DNA of 64,000 nt, taken from assembly GCF_014198245.1 (NCBI RefSeq), contig NZ_JACIHE010000023.1, positions 40,527 to 104,526 of the forward strand, given 5' to 3'. Source of the stretch: Bradyrhizobium sp. cir1 (GTDB lineage: Bacteria; Pseudomonadota; Alphaproteobacteria; Rhizobiales; Xanthobacteraceae). A program made the position numbers and the translations under genes. Under the pieces are notes generated by a model that made no database searches, had not been told where the DNA came from, and saw only the letters and a list, made by a program, of their open reading frames with translations. This document shows, piece by piece, positions 7,813 to 15,143 of the stretch (position 1 is the first letter of the stretch; each line of letters starts with the position of its first letter).

Positions 7813-9642
7813 ATGACCGCCCAGCCCCTGCTCGACGTCCAGGACCTCACCGTCGAATTCACCACCCGCCGCGGCATCGTCAAGGCGGTGCAGCACGTCA
7901 ACATCTCCGTCGCCAAGGGCGAGACGCTGGCCATCGTCGGCGAGTCCGGCTCCGGCAAGTCGGTGACGTCCTACGCGGTGATGCGCATCCTCGACCGCGC
8001 CGGCAAGATCGCCGAAGGCTCGGTGATGTTCTCCGGCATCGACGTCAAGGCCGCGACCGAAGACCAGATGCGCGATTTGCGCGGCCGCGAAGTCTCGATG
8101 ATCTTCCAGAACCCGCGCGCGGCGCTGAACCCGATCCGGAAAGTGGGCGACCAGATCGAGGACGTCTTGCGCACGCATGTGCAGCAGGCCCAGGTCGCCG
8201 ATCACGGCGAGAAGGCGATCGAGGCGCTGGAGCAGGTCAAGATCGCCCGCCCGCGCGAGCGCTATCACGCCTATCCGTTCGAGCTGTCGGGCGGCATGTG
8301 CCAGCGCGTCGTCATCGCGCTCGCGCTCGCCTGCAATCCGCAGCTCTTGATCGCGGACGAGCCGACCACCGGCCTCGACGTCACCACGCAGAAAGCGGTG
8401 ATGGACCTGATCGTCGAGCTGACCAAGCGCCGCGCGATGTCGACCATCCTGATCACCCACGATCTCGGCCTTGCGGCGGCCTATTGCGACCGCGTCGTGG
8501 TGATGGAGAAGGGCCGCGTGGTCGAGACCGCAACAGCGGCTGACATCTTCGCCAACCCGCAGCACCCCTACACCAAGAAGCTGATGCGCGCGACGCCGCG
8601 GCTCGGGGTGAGCTTGCGGGATCTGCTGCCGGAAGAGGAGGGCACTTCCTTCGCCTCTCCCCGCGTGCGGGGAGAGGCCGACACGCGCAGCGTGGCGGGT
8701 GAGGGGGACTCTCCCAGCACCGTGCTCGCGGAGGCAGCCCCTCACCCCAACCCTCTCCCCGTGAAGAACGGGGAGAGGGAGCAGAGCAGCGCAAGCGGGG
8801 AGAGCAAGCCCCTCCTCCGTATCGAGAAGCTCGTCAAGGAATACCCCCGCCAGGGCGCAACCGCCGTGCTCGGAAAGCTGTTCAGCCGCAAGCCGCCGGT
8901 CGAGCCGGACGTGTTCCGCGCCGTCGACGGCATCAGCTTCTCGATCGGCCATGGCGAGAGCGTCGGCCTCGTCGGCGAATCCGGCTGCGGCAAATCGACC
9001 ACGTCGATGATGGTGATGCGTCTGCTGGATCAGACCTCGGGCTTGATCCAGTTCGACGGCGAGGACATCTCAGGCATCGCGCCATCGGCCTTCGCCCGGC
9101 TGCCGCAGCGCAGCCGCATCCAGATGGTGTTCCAGGATCCGACCGACAGCCTCAACCCGCGTTTCACCGCCGCGCGCGCCATCGCCGACCCGATCATGCA
9201 ATTGGGCGACATCAGGGGGCGCGATGCACTCCGTGCCCGCTGCGAGGAACTGGCCACCATGGTCGGCCTGCCGCACAATCTGCTCGACCGCTTCCCGCAC
9301 CAATTGTCCGGCGGCCAGAAGGCCCGCGTCGGCATCGCCCGCGCCATCGCCCTGCATCCGAAGCTGGTCATCCTGGACGAGCCGACCGCGGCGCTCGACG
9401 TCTCGGTGCAGGCCGTGGTCCTCAACCTGCTCCAGGACCTCAAGGCGCGGCTAGGTATGAGCTACCTGTTCGTCTCGCATGATTTGAATGTAGTGCGCTT
9501 GTTGTGCGATCGTGTCATTGTCATGCGGACCGGTCGAATCGTCGAGGAAGGCTCTTCCGAGCAGGTCTTGAGCGATCCGCAGGACGACTACACCAAGGAG
9601 CTGCTGACGGCGATCCCGCATCCGCTGTTGCCGGTACACTGA
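7813..9642 (+). CDS. Fused DppD-DppF-type ABC transporter ATPase (two nucleotide-binding domains)
   Basis: A 609-residue protein with two complete ABC ATPase domains: Walker A GESGSGKS at residues 43-50 with signature LSGGMCQRV, and Walker A GESGCGKS at 388-395 with signature LSGGQKARVG. Each domain ends with the oligopeptide/dipeptide C-terminal extension. It energises the permease pair upstream. Residues about 280-323, the linker between the domains, are encoded by a palindromic repeat that is otherwise intergenic in this window. The ATG at 7813 is 6 nt after GGAG and gives the expected MTAQPLLDVQDL start; an ATG at 7789 is less likely. Confidence 0.92.
   Translation: MTAQPLLDVQDLTVEFTTRRGIVKAVQHVNISVAKGETLAIVGESGSGKSVTSYAVMRILDRAGKIAEGSVMFSGIDVKAATEDQMRDLRGREVSMIFQNPRAALNPIRKVGDQIEDVLRTHVQQAQVADHGEKAIEALEQVKIARPRERYHAYPFELSGGMCQRVVIALALACNPQLLIADEPTTGLDVTTQKAVMDLIVELTKRRAMSTILITHDLGLAAAYCDRVVVMEKGRVVETATAADIFANPQHPYTKKLMRATPRLGVSLRDLLPEEEGTSFASPRVRGEADTRSVAGEGDSPSTVLAEAAPHPNPLPVKNGEREQSSASGESKPLLRIEKLVKEYPRQGATAVLGKLFSRKPPVEPDVFRAVDGISFSIGHGESVGLVGESGCGKSTTSMMVMRLLDQTSGLIQFDGEDISGIAPSAFARLPQRSRIQMVFQDPTDSLNPRFTAARAIADPIMQLGDIRGRDALRARCEELATMVGLPHNLLDRFPHQLSGGQKARVGIARAIALHPKLVILDEPTAALDVSVQAVVLNLLQDLKARLGMSYLFVSHDLNVVRLLCDRVIVMRTGRIVEEGSSEQVLSDPQDDYTKELLTAIPHPLLPVH
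8651..8781. repeat. Palindromic repeat, family A, inserted in frame in a coding sequence
   Basis: Hairpin arms CCTCTCCCCGC/GCGGGGAGAGG and CCCTCTCCCCG/CGGGGAGAGGG flank the stretch TGGCGGGTGAGG...CCTCACCCC. The same composite occurs in intergenic regions at 20734-21022, 23784-24058 and 29300-29525. Here it is open in the ATPase frame and encodes the interdomain linker. Confidence 0.85.
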
Positions 9643-9668
9643 GAGTGCATTGATTGTTTGGGAGTGTG

Positions 9669-9848
9669 ATGGCCGAGCCGCTGGACGACTATATCGACGC
9701 CGTATCGAAAGCGCTGGCGCTGCCGGTCGAGGAAGCCTGGAGGCCGGCGGTCCGCGCCAACCTCGAAGTCTCGCTGCGCCTTGCCCGCCTCGTCGACGAA
9801 TTCGCGCTGCCGGATGAGACCGAGCCGGCACCGATCTTCACTGCCTGA
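9669..9848 (+). CDS. atzG: AtzG/HpxX-like small subunit (DUF4089)
   Basis: A 59-residue protein, mostly helical, with the pattern MAEPLDDYIDAVSKAL followed by RANLEVSLRLA. This matches DUF4089 proteins such as AtzG and HpxX. AtzG is a GatC-like partner that stabilises the amidase AtzE in 1-carboxybiuret hydrolysis. The gene sits 7 nt before atzE, the expected position. The ATG at 9669 follows GGAG closely; upstream TTG codons are less plausible. Whether the complex acts on 1-carboxybiuret or on oxalurate cannot be told from sequence. Confidence 0.82.
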   Translation: MAEPLDDYIDAVSKALALPVEEAWRPAVRANLEVSLRLARLVDEFALPDETEPAPIFTA

Positions 9849-9855
9849 CGCCGCC

Positions 9856-11250
9856 ATGACCGCCAAGCCAGAGATGAATGCGGCCGACATTGCGAAAGCG
9901 GTGGCCGGCGGCCAATTGTCCGCGCTCGCTGCTACTGAGGCCGCGCTCGCGCGCATCAAGCAGCATGACACCGTCCTCAACGCCTTCACCGACGTCACTG
10001 CCGATCGCGCCCGCGTGAAAGCGCGCGCGATCGATGCGGACATCGCCGCGGGCAGGAAAGTCGGTCCGCTCGCCGGCGTGCCCTTCGCGGTGAAGAACCT
10101 GTTCGACGTCGCGGGCCTTGCCACGCGTGCCGGCTCGAAGATCAACCGCGACCTCGCTCCCGCGAAGCGCGACGCCACGCTGATCGAACGGATGGAAGCC
10201 GCCGGCGCCGTCCTCGTCGGCGCGCTCAACATGGGCGAATACGCCTACGACTTCACCGGCGAGAACATCCATGACGGTCCCTCTCGCAATCCGCATGACA
10301 CCACGCGCATGAGCGGCGGCTCGTCGGGCGGCTCGGGCAGCGCCGTCGGCGGCGCGCTGGTGCCAATCGCGCTCGGCTCGGACACCAATGGCTCGATCCG
10401 TGTGCCGTCGTCCTTCTGCGGCATCTTTGGCCTGAAGCCGACCTATGGCCGGCTCTCTCGTGCGCGCTCGTTCCCGTTTGTGGCGAGCCTCGATCATCTC
10501 GGCCCGTTCGCGCGCTCTGTCACCGATCTCGCGCTCGCCTATGACGTGATGCAGGGGCCGGACGCGGACGACGGCGCCTGCACCACGCGCGGGGTCGAGC
10601 CCGTCACGCCGTTGCTAGCCGATTCCATCTCGGGCCTGCGCGTCGCGATCGCCGGCGGGCACTTCCAGAAGAACGTGTTTCCGGAAGCGGTCGAAGCCGT
10701 CGGCCGCGTTGCCAAGGCGCTTGGCGCGACGCAAGTGGTCGACGTGCCCGAAGCCTCGCGCGCCCGCGCGGCAGCTTACGTCATCACCACCACCGAAGGC
10801 GCCTCGCTGCATCTCGACCGCCTGCGCAAGCGCCCGAACGATTTCGATCCCGCGGTGCGCGACCGGCTGATCGCTGGCGCGATGGTGCCGGCAGCGCTGG
10901 TCGACCGCGCGCAGAAATTCCGCCGCTGGTATCGCGCCCAGCTCGCCGGGATCTTCAGGTCAGTCGACGTGCTGATCGCGCCGGCGACGCCCTGCACCGC
11001 GCCAAAACTCGGCCAGGTGAATTTCAATCTCGACGGCATCGAGTTGCCGGTGCGCGCCAATATCGGCATCCACACCCAGCCGATCTCGTTCATCGGCCTG
11101 CCGGTGGTCGCGGTGCCGGTCCCTCTGGAGCCGCTGCCGATCGGCGTGCAGATCATCGCCGCGCCCTGGCGCGAGGACGTCGCGCTCCGCGTCGCCTACG
11201 CCCTGGAACAGATGGGTGTCGTATCCGCGCCCGCGCCGAGAGGATTCTGA
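9856..11250 (+). CDS. atzE: AtzE/HpxY-family amidohydrolase (amidase signature)
   Basis: A 464-residue amidase-signature enzyme with the Ser-cisSer-Lys triad visible: K80 in AVKNLFD, the cis-Ser in MSGGSSGGSG (S157) and the nucleophile S180 in SDTNGSIRVPSSFCG. Closest in feel to AtzE, which hydrolyses 1-carboxybiuret in cyanuric acid breakdown, and to HpxY of oxalurate catabolism; both need a small DUF4089 partner, present directly upstream. The next gene is the DUF3225 partner atzH/hpxZ, so the trio is complete. Soluble, cytoplasmic. The precise ureido substrate is inferred. Confidence 0.88.
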   Translation: MTAKPEMNAADIAKAVAGGQLSALAATEAALARIKQHDTVLNAFTDVTADRARVKARAIDADIAAGRKVGPLAGVPFAVKNLFDVAGLATRAGSKINRDLAPAKRDATLIERMEAAGAVLVGALNMGEYAYDFTGENIHDGPSRNPHDTTRMSGGSSGGSGSAVGGALVPIALGSDTNGSIRVPSSFCGIFGLKPTYGRLSRARSFPFVASLDHLGPFARSVTDLALAYDVMQGPDADDGACTTRGVEPVTPLLADSISGLRVAIAGGHFQKNVFPEAVEAVGRVAKALGATQVVDVPEASRARAAAYVITTTEGASLHLDRLRKRPNDFDPAVRDRLIAGAMVPAALVDRAQKFRRWYRAQLAGIFRSVDVLIAPATPCTAPKLGQVNFNLDGIELPVRANIGIHTQPISFIGLPVVAVPVPLEPLPIGVQIIAAPWREDVALRVAYALEQMGVVSAPAPRGF

Positions 11251-11251
11251 A

Positions 11252-11644
11252 ATGGAGATCGATCTCCCCGAGGTGATCGCGGAAGTCAAAACCGCGTTCG
11301 AGCGCTATGAGCAGGCCCTCGTCAGCAACGACGTCGCCGTGCTCGGCGAGCTGTTCCGCAACGATCCCCGCACCCTGCGCTACGGCATCGGCGAGAACCT
11401 CTATGGCTACGAGGCGATCTCCGGCTTTCGCGCCGGCCGCTCGCCGGTCGGACTGAACCGCCGCACTGCCAAGACTGTCATCAGCAGCTATGGCCGCGAC
11501 ACGGCCGTGGCCTCCACCTTGTTCTATCGCGACACGGCGCCCGGCAAGGTCGGCCGGCAGATGCAGACGTGGATTCGCTTCCCGGAGGGCTGGCGCGTCG
11601 TCGCGGCTCATGTCAGCATCATCGACGAGCCGAAAGAGACCTGA
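11252..11644 (+). CDS. atzH: AtzH/HpxZ-like protein (DUF3225, NTF2-like fold)
   Basis: A 130-residue protein with the DUF3225 hallmarks: an N-terminal helix ending NDVAVLGELF, then LRYGIGENLYGYEAI, and a C-terminal WRVVAAHVS strand, typical of SnoaL/NTF2-like folds. In Pseudomonas sp. ADP the equivalent AtzH acts between AtzE and AtzF on 1,3-dicarboxyurea; in Klebsiella the homologue HpxZ belongs to oxalurate use. The ATG lies one base after the atzE stop with a GAGAGG site inside the end of atzE, so translation is coupled. Confidence 0.85.
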   Translation: MEIDLPEVIAEVKTAFERYEQALVSNDVAVLGELFRNDPRTLRYGIGENLYGYEAISGFRAGRSPVGLNRRTAKTVISSYGRDTAVASTLFYRDTAPGKVGRQMQTWIRFPEGWRVVAAHVSIIDEPKET

Positions 11645-11648
11645 TCGA

Positions 11649-12371
11649 ATGACGCTTGACGATCTTCCGCCCGGGACACTGCCGGCCGAGCCGGTGGTGC
11701 CCCGCGTCGACCGGGCACTGCCGTCGGTGCAGAAGGTCACGCGCGCCGAGGAGCTGCGTCTTCAGCTTGCCGACGAGATCGTGCGCGGGACCCTGGCGCC
11801 GGGCTCGCCGCTGGACGAGACCGACATCGCGCGGCGCTTCAACGTGTCGCGCACCCCGGTGCGCGAGGCGCTGCGCCAGCTGGTGGCGAGCGGCCTGGTC
11901 GAGGCGCGGCCTCATCGCGGCGCGGTGGTGGCGCAGCCCTCGATCGAGCGGCTGAAGAGCATGTTCGAGGCGATGGCCGAGCTTGAGGCGCTGTGCGCCG
12001 GCCTTGCCGCCGAGCGCATGTCCCCCGCCGAGCGCCATGCGCTCGAGGCCGTCCACGAAGAGCTGCGGCTGCTGAGTTACGCCGGCAATCCCGAGCGCTT
12101 CCACGAGGTCAACGAGCGCTTCCACAACACGATCTATGCGGGCTCGCAGAACGGCTACATCGCCGAGATCACACTGGCGACGCGCGTGCGCGTGCAGCCG
12201 TTCCGCCGCGCCCAGTTCCGCAACCTCGGCCGCCTCGCCAAGTCGCAAGCCGAGCACGACCGCGTCGTCGTCGCCATCATGCGCGGCGACAAGCAGGGCG
12301 CCGCCGCCGCCATGCGCGCGCATATCGAATTGGTGCGCGGGGAGTACGAGATCTACGCGGTGTCGGTGTAG
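11649..12371 (+). CDS. GntR-family (FadR/FCD) transcriptional regulator
   Basis: A 240-residue regulator. A winged helix lies at residues 33-95, with the recognition helix in NVSRTPVREALRQL and wing ARPHRGAVV, and an all-helical FCD ligand-binding domain covers about 100-230. The ATG overlaps the gap of 4 nt after atzH, so it is the last gene of the importer-atzGEH operon. A local regulator of this type usually senses the substrate or a product, here perhaps the imported ureido compound, on top of the sigma54 control of the operon. The ligand is unknown. Confidence 0.88.
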   Translation: MTLDDLPPGTLPAEPVVPRVDRALPSVQKVTRAEELRLQLADEIVRGTLAPGSPLDETDIARRFNVSRTPVREALRQLVASGLVEARPHRGAVVAQPSIERLKSMFEAMAELEALCAGLAAERMSPAERHALEAVHEELRLLSYAGNPERFHEVNERFHNTIYAGSQNGYIAEITLATRVRVQPFRRAQFRNLGRLAKSQAEHDRVVVAIMRGDKQGAAAAMRAHIELVRGEYEIYAVSV

Positions 12372-12388
12372 GGCCGCGCGTTCGGTGT

Positions 12389-12479
12389 CGTAGAGTGGGC
12401 AAAGGCGCAAAGCGCCGTGCCCACGTTCTATCAATGATGGCGACAGATGGTGGGCACGCTCCGCTTTACCCACCCTACG
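12389..12479. repeat. Intergenic palindromic repeat, family G
   Basis: An imperfect inverted repeat: CGTAGAGTGGGCAAAG on the left and CTTTACCCACCCTACG on the right, with an inner GGCGCAAAGCGCC hairpin. It lies between the convergent GntR and atzF genes and may serve as a bidirectional terminator. Confidence 0.75.
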
Positions 12480-12506
12480 GCACTTTGTTTGATTCGCAGA
12501 CTTGCC

Positions 12507-14312
12507 CTACGCCGTTGCCGCTTCCGCCATATACGCGCGCCAGCCGCCATACGCGGTGATATCCCGCGCCTCGCCCAGCACCTCCGGCTCGACGAGAAAT
12601 CCCTTCACGCTGCGCCCATCGGCAAGCCGGATTGTGCCGATCGCCATCGGCGCAGGAATCGCGTTGACGAACTCGCCGAACGCCGCCGCCGACAGCGACC
12701 AGATCTCCAGCTCGATCGCAGAACCCTTGCCGGCTTCGACGCGCAGCAGGCCCGGCTTCGGCGGCGTGGTCGGAAGCGCGTAGAGTTTATAGTCGGGCGC
12801 GGTCGTCGTCGCCTCGATCAGCTTTCCGCTCAGCGCCTTCAACTCGCCGTTCAGCGCCATGCCGGAGAGATGTGCGCCGACGACCGCGATCGGAATCTCG
12901 TCGACGCCGCTTGCAGGCAGCGGCGCGAGTGGTGCTTGCGGCACGCCCTTCGCGCCAAGGGTCAGCTTCGTATCGGCATGAAACACGCGGCCGATGCTCG
13001 CAAGCGGCGCGTCACGTCCTGCGGGCGCGAGCAGCGTGATGCCGAACGGAATGCCGTCGCCGCGAATCGAAGCCGGCACGGCGAGGCCGCAGAGATCGAG
13101 CAGGTTGACGAAGTTGGTGTAGGTGCCGAGGCGGCTGTTGAGCTCGATCGGATTGGCAAGCACCTGCGCGGTCGTATAGGCGGTCGGGGCGGTCGGCAGC
13201 ACCAGCGCGTCGATGTTGGCGAACGTTCGCTCGGCGATCTTGCGCAGGCCCTGCAGGCGATAGAGTGCCGAGAAGGTTTCCGCCGCGGTCAGCCGCGTGC
13301 CGGCGGCGGTGATCTCGCGCGTAACGGGGTGGATCGCATCAGGCGCGGACGCCAGCAGATCCTTGATCACGAGATAGCGCTCGGCGACCCAGGGCCCTTC
13401 ATAGAGCAGCCGCGCCGTCTCGTAGAACGGCTCGAGATCGAACTCGACCAGCGTCGCACCGAGCGTGGTCCAGCGCTTCAGCGCATCGGCGTAAGCACCT
13501 TCCGCTTTCTTGTCGCCGAAGAAGATCAGCTGTCCGTTGCGCGGCACCCCGAGGCGCAGATTCGCAGGGAATGGCGTAAGCGCTCCAAGCGGCCGGTCGC
13601 GCGAGAACGGATCGGCCTGGTCGGGGCCGACCATCACGGATAACGCGAGCGCGGCGTCGTCGACCGTCAAGGCGAACACCGAGATGCAGTCGAGCGTGCG
13701 GCAGGCCGGCACGAGGCCCGCGGTCGAGATCATGCCGAGGCTCGGCTTCAGCCCGACGATGTTGTTCAGCATCGCCGGCACACGGCCTGAGCCAGCCGTG
13801 TCCGTACCGAGCGACAGCGGCACGAGTCCAGCGCCGACGGCGGTGGCCGAGCCCGAGCTCGACCCGCCGGGAATCAGATCCTCGCGGATCGAGTTGCGGG
13901 GGATGCCATAGGGCGAGCGCACACCGACGAGGCCGGTTGCGAACTGGTCGAGATTGGTCTTGCCGATGATGATGGCGCCCGCCGCGCGCAGCCGCTCCAC
14001 CGCGGTCGAGTCGTGTGTCGGCGTATAGGTGAAGGCCGGGCAGGCCGCCGTGGTCGGAAAGCCCAGCGCGTCGATATTGTCCTTCACCGCGACCGGGATG
14101 CCGTAGAGCGGCAGGCTGGCCGCATCCTTCGTGGCGAGCTTGTCGGCTTCCGCAATCGCGTCCCTCTCGTCGCGCAGGCTGATGAAGACGGCCGGGTCGT
14201 TGTAATCGCGGATGCGCTGATAGGTCCGCGCGATCGTCTGCGCCGGCGTCATCGTGCCCGCGCGATGCGCGGCCACAATCGCGGCGATCGTTTCAGGCTG
14301 CTCAGCCCCCAT
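12507..14312 (-). CDS. atzF: Allophanate hydrolase
   Basis: A 601-residue enzyme, the usual AtzF length. The amidase domain covers residues 1 to about 440 with triad residues K77 (VAVKDNID), the cis-Ser near S152 in PGGSSSGS and nucleophile S175 in GTDTAGSGRVP. A C-terminal domain of about 130 residues, present in allophanate hydrolases and absent from plain amidases, follows. It cleaves allophanate to ammonia and CO2 in the cytoplasm, the last step after AtzE and AtzH. The ATG at 14312 follows CCGGAG at about 10 nt; longer upstream reading frames look non-coding. It is convergent to the atzGEH operon and has its own sigma54-like promoter. Confidence 0.9.
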   Translation of the reverse strand: MGAEQPETIAAIVAAHRAGTMTPAQTIARTYQRIRDYNDPAVFISLRDERDAIAEADKLATKDAASLPLYGIPVAVKDNIDALGFPTTAACPAFTYTPTHDSTAVERLRAAGAIIIGKTNLDQFATGLVGVRSPYGIPRNSIREDLIPGGSSSGSATAVGAGLVPLSLGTDTAGSGRVPAMLNNIVGLKPSLGMISTAGLVPACRTLDCISVFALTVDDAALALSVMVGPDQADPFSRDRPLGALTPFPANLRLGVPRNGQLIFFGDKKAEGAYADALKRWTTLGATLVEFDLEPFYETARLLYEGPWVAERYLVIKDLLASAPDAIHPVTREITAAGTRLTAAETFSALYRLQGLRKIAERTFANIDALVLPTAPTAYTTAQVLANPIELNSRLGTYTNFVNLLDLCGLAVPASIRGDGIPFGITLLAPAGRDAPLASIGRVFHADTKLTLGAKGVPQAPLAPLPASGVDEIPIAVVGAHLSGMALNGELKALSGKLIEATTTAPDYKLYALPTTPPKPGLLRVEAGKGSAIELEIWSLSAAAFGEFVNAIPAPMAIGTIRLADGRSVKGFLVEPEVLGEARDITAYGGWRAYMAEAATA

Positions 14313-14351
14313 GGCGTCCAAACTCCGGCAACAGGTCTCACCCGGATTGAA

Positions 14352-14366
14352 GCAAGCGATGTGCCA
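14352..14366 (-). promoter_or_regulatory. Sigma54 (-24/-12) promoter before atzF
   Basis: On the minus strand the bases read TGGCACATCGCTTGC, with GG and GC separated by exactly 10 nt, a strong match to TGGCAC-N5-TTGC. Transcription would start near 14340, about 28 nt before the atzF ATG. Confidence 0.7.
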
Positions 14367-14495
14367 TTGTGTACAGAATCCGGGCAGGGCGCGCGTGCCG
14401 GATATCATCGAGGGATCCGTAGGTTGGGGGATATTTCGGCGACCGGGCGGGTTACGCCCGCTGACGGGCATCTGCCCAAATCATAGGCATCTGGA

Positions 14496-14990
14496 TCAGG
14501 TGAAGCCCGCGAGGATCCGAAGCAGCTGCTCCCGGTTCTCCTTGCCGATCTTTTCTTCGACATGCCGCTCGTGCTCGGCGGCGAGACGCTTGAACTTCGC
14601 CAGCGCGGTGGCGCCCTGCGCGGTGAGGTGCAGCGCGTGCGAGCGCCGGTCCGCTTTCGACTTGACCCGCTTCACGAGCCTGCGCTGCTCGAGACTGTCG
14701 AGCAGGTGCACCAGGCGGGCGCGCTCGATGCCGAGGCGCTTTGCCACGGCCATCTGCGACAGGCCGGGATTGGCGCCGACCACCGTCAGCACCGAATATT
14801 GCGTCGGCCTGATGTCGACATCGCCGAGCGTCCTGATGAAGTCCTGGAAAATCCAGATCTGGAAGCGTCGCACCGCGTAGCCGGCGTGTCCGACCAGTGC
14901 ATCGAGGCCGATCTCGTCGGCGTCGTTGCGTCGCACTGCGCCGTTGCCGGATCGTTTACGCGGGGACGTCAGGGCGGCGGTGGCTGTCAC
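14496..14990 (-). CDS. MarR-family regulator, probably of hydroxycinnamate catabolism
   Basis: A 164-residue MarR-type winged-helix repressor: helices around DIRPTQYSVLTVVG, recognition region LSQMAVAKRLGIERARLVHLLDSLEQRRLV and a wing with KSKADRRSHALHLT. The GTG start at 14990 has CAGGAG 8 nt upstream; the longer frame to 15143 runs through the operator and is unlikely. It diverges from feruloyl-CoA synthase, as in ferulate and p-coumarate gene clusters where a MarR protein responds to the CoA thioester. A perfect inverted repeat in the shared promoter is its probable operator. Confidence 0.85.
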   Translation of the reverse strand: MTATAALTSPRKRSGNGAVRRNDADEIGLDALVGHAGYAVRRFQIWIFQDFIRTLGDVDIRPTQYSVLTVVGANPGLSQMAVAKRLGIERARLVHLLDSLEQRRLVKRVKSKADRRSHALHLTAQGATALAKFKRLAAEHERHVEEKIGKENREQLLRILAGFT

Positions 14991-15043
14991 ATCGTGTCTC
15001 CTGCAGGACCATTCTTGTAGCGCCTCGGCGGCCCAAGCGAAAG

Positions 15044-15064
15044 ATTGTTGTTGACGACAACAAT
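15044..15064. promoter_or_regulatory. Probable MarR operator between marR and fcs
   Basis: A perfect inverted repeat ATTGTTGT-N5-ACAACAAT, 21 bp overall, in the divergent promoter region, 80 nt before the feruloyl-CoA synthase ATG. Length and symmetry suit a MarR dimer. Confidence 0.65.
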
Positions 15065-15143
15065 TCGCGTGCCCAACATTATGACCAAAGCAGTCCGGAA
15101 CGAGGCTGCGGACGACCCGGGCTTCCGGGCGAGGAGGAAACAC

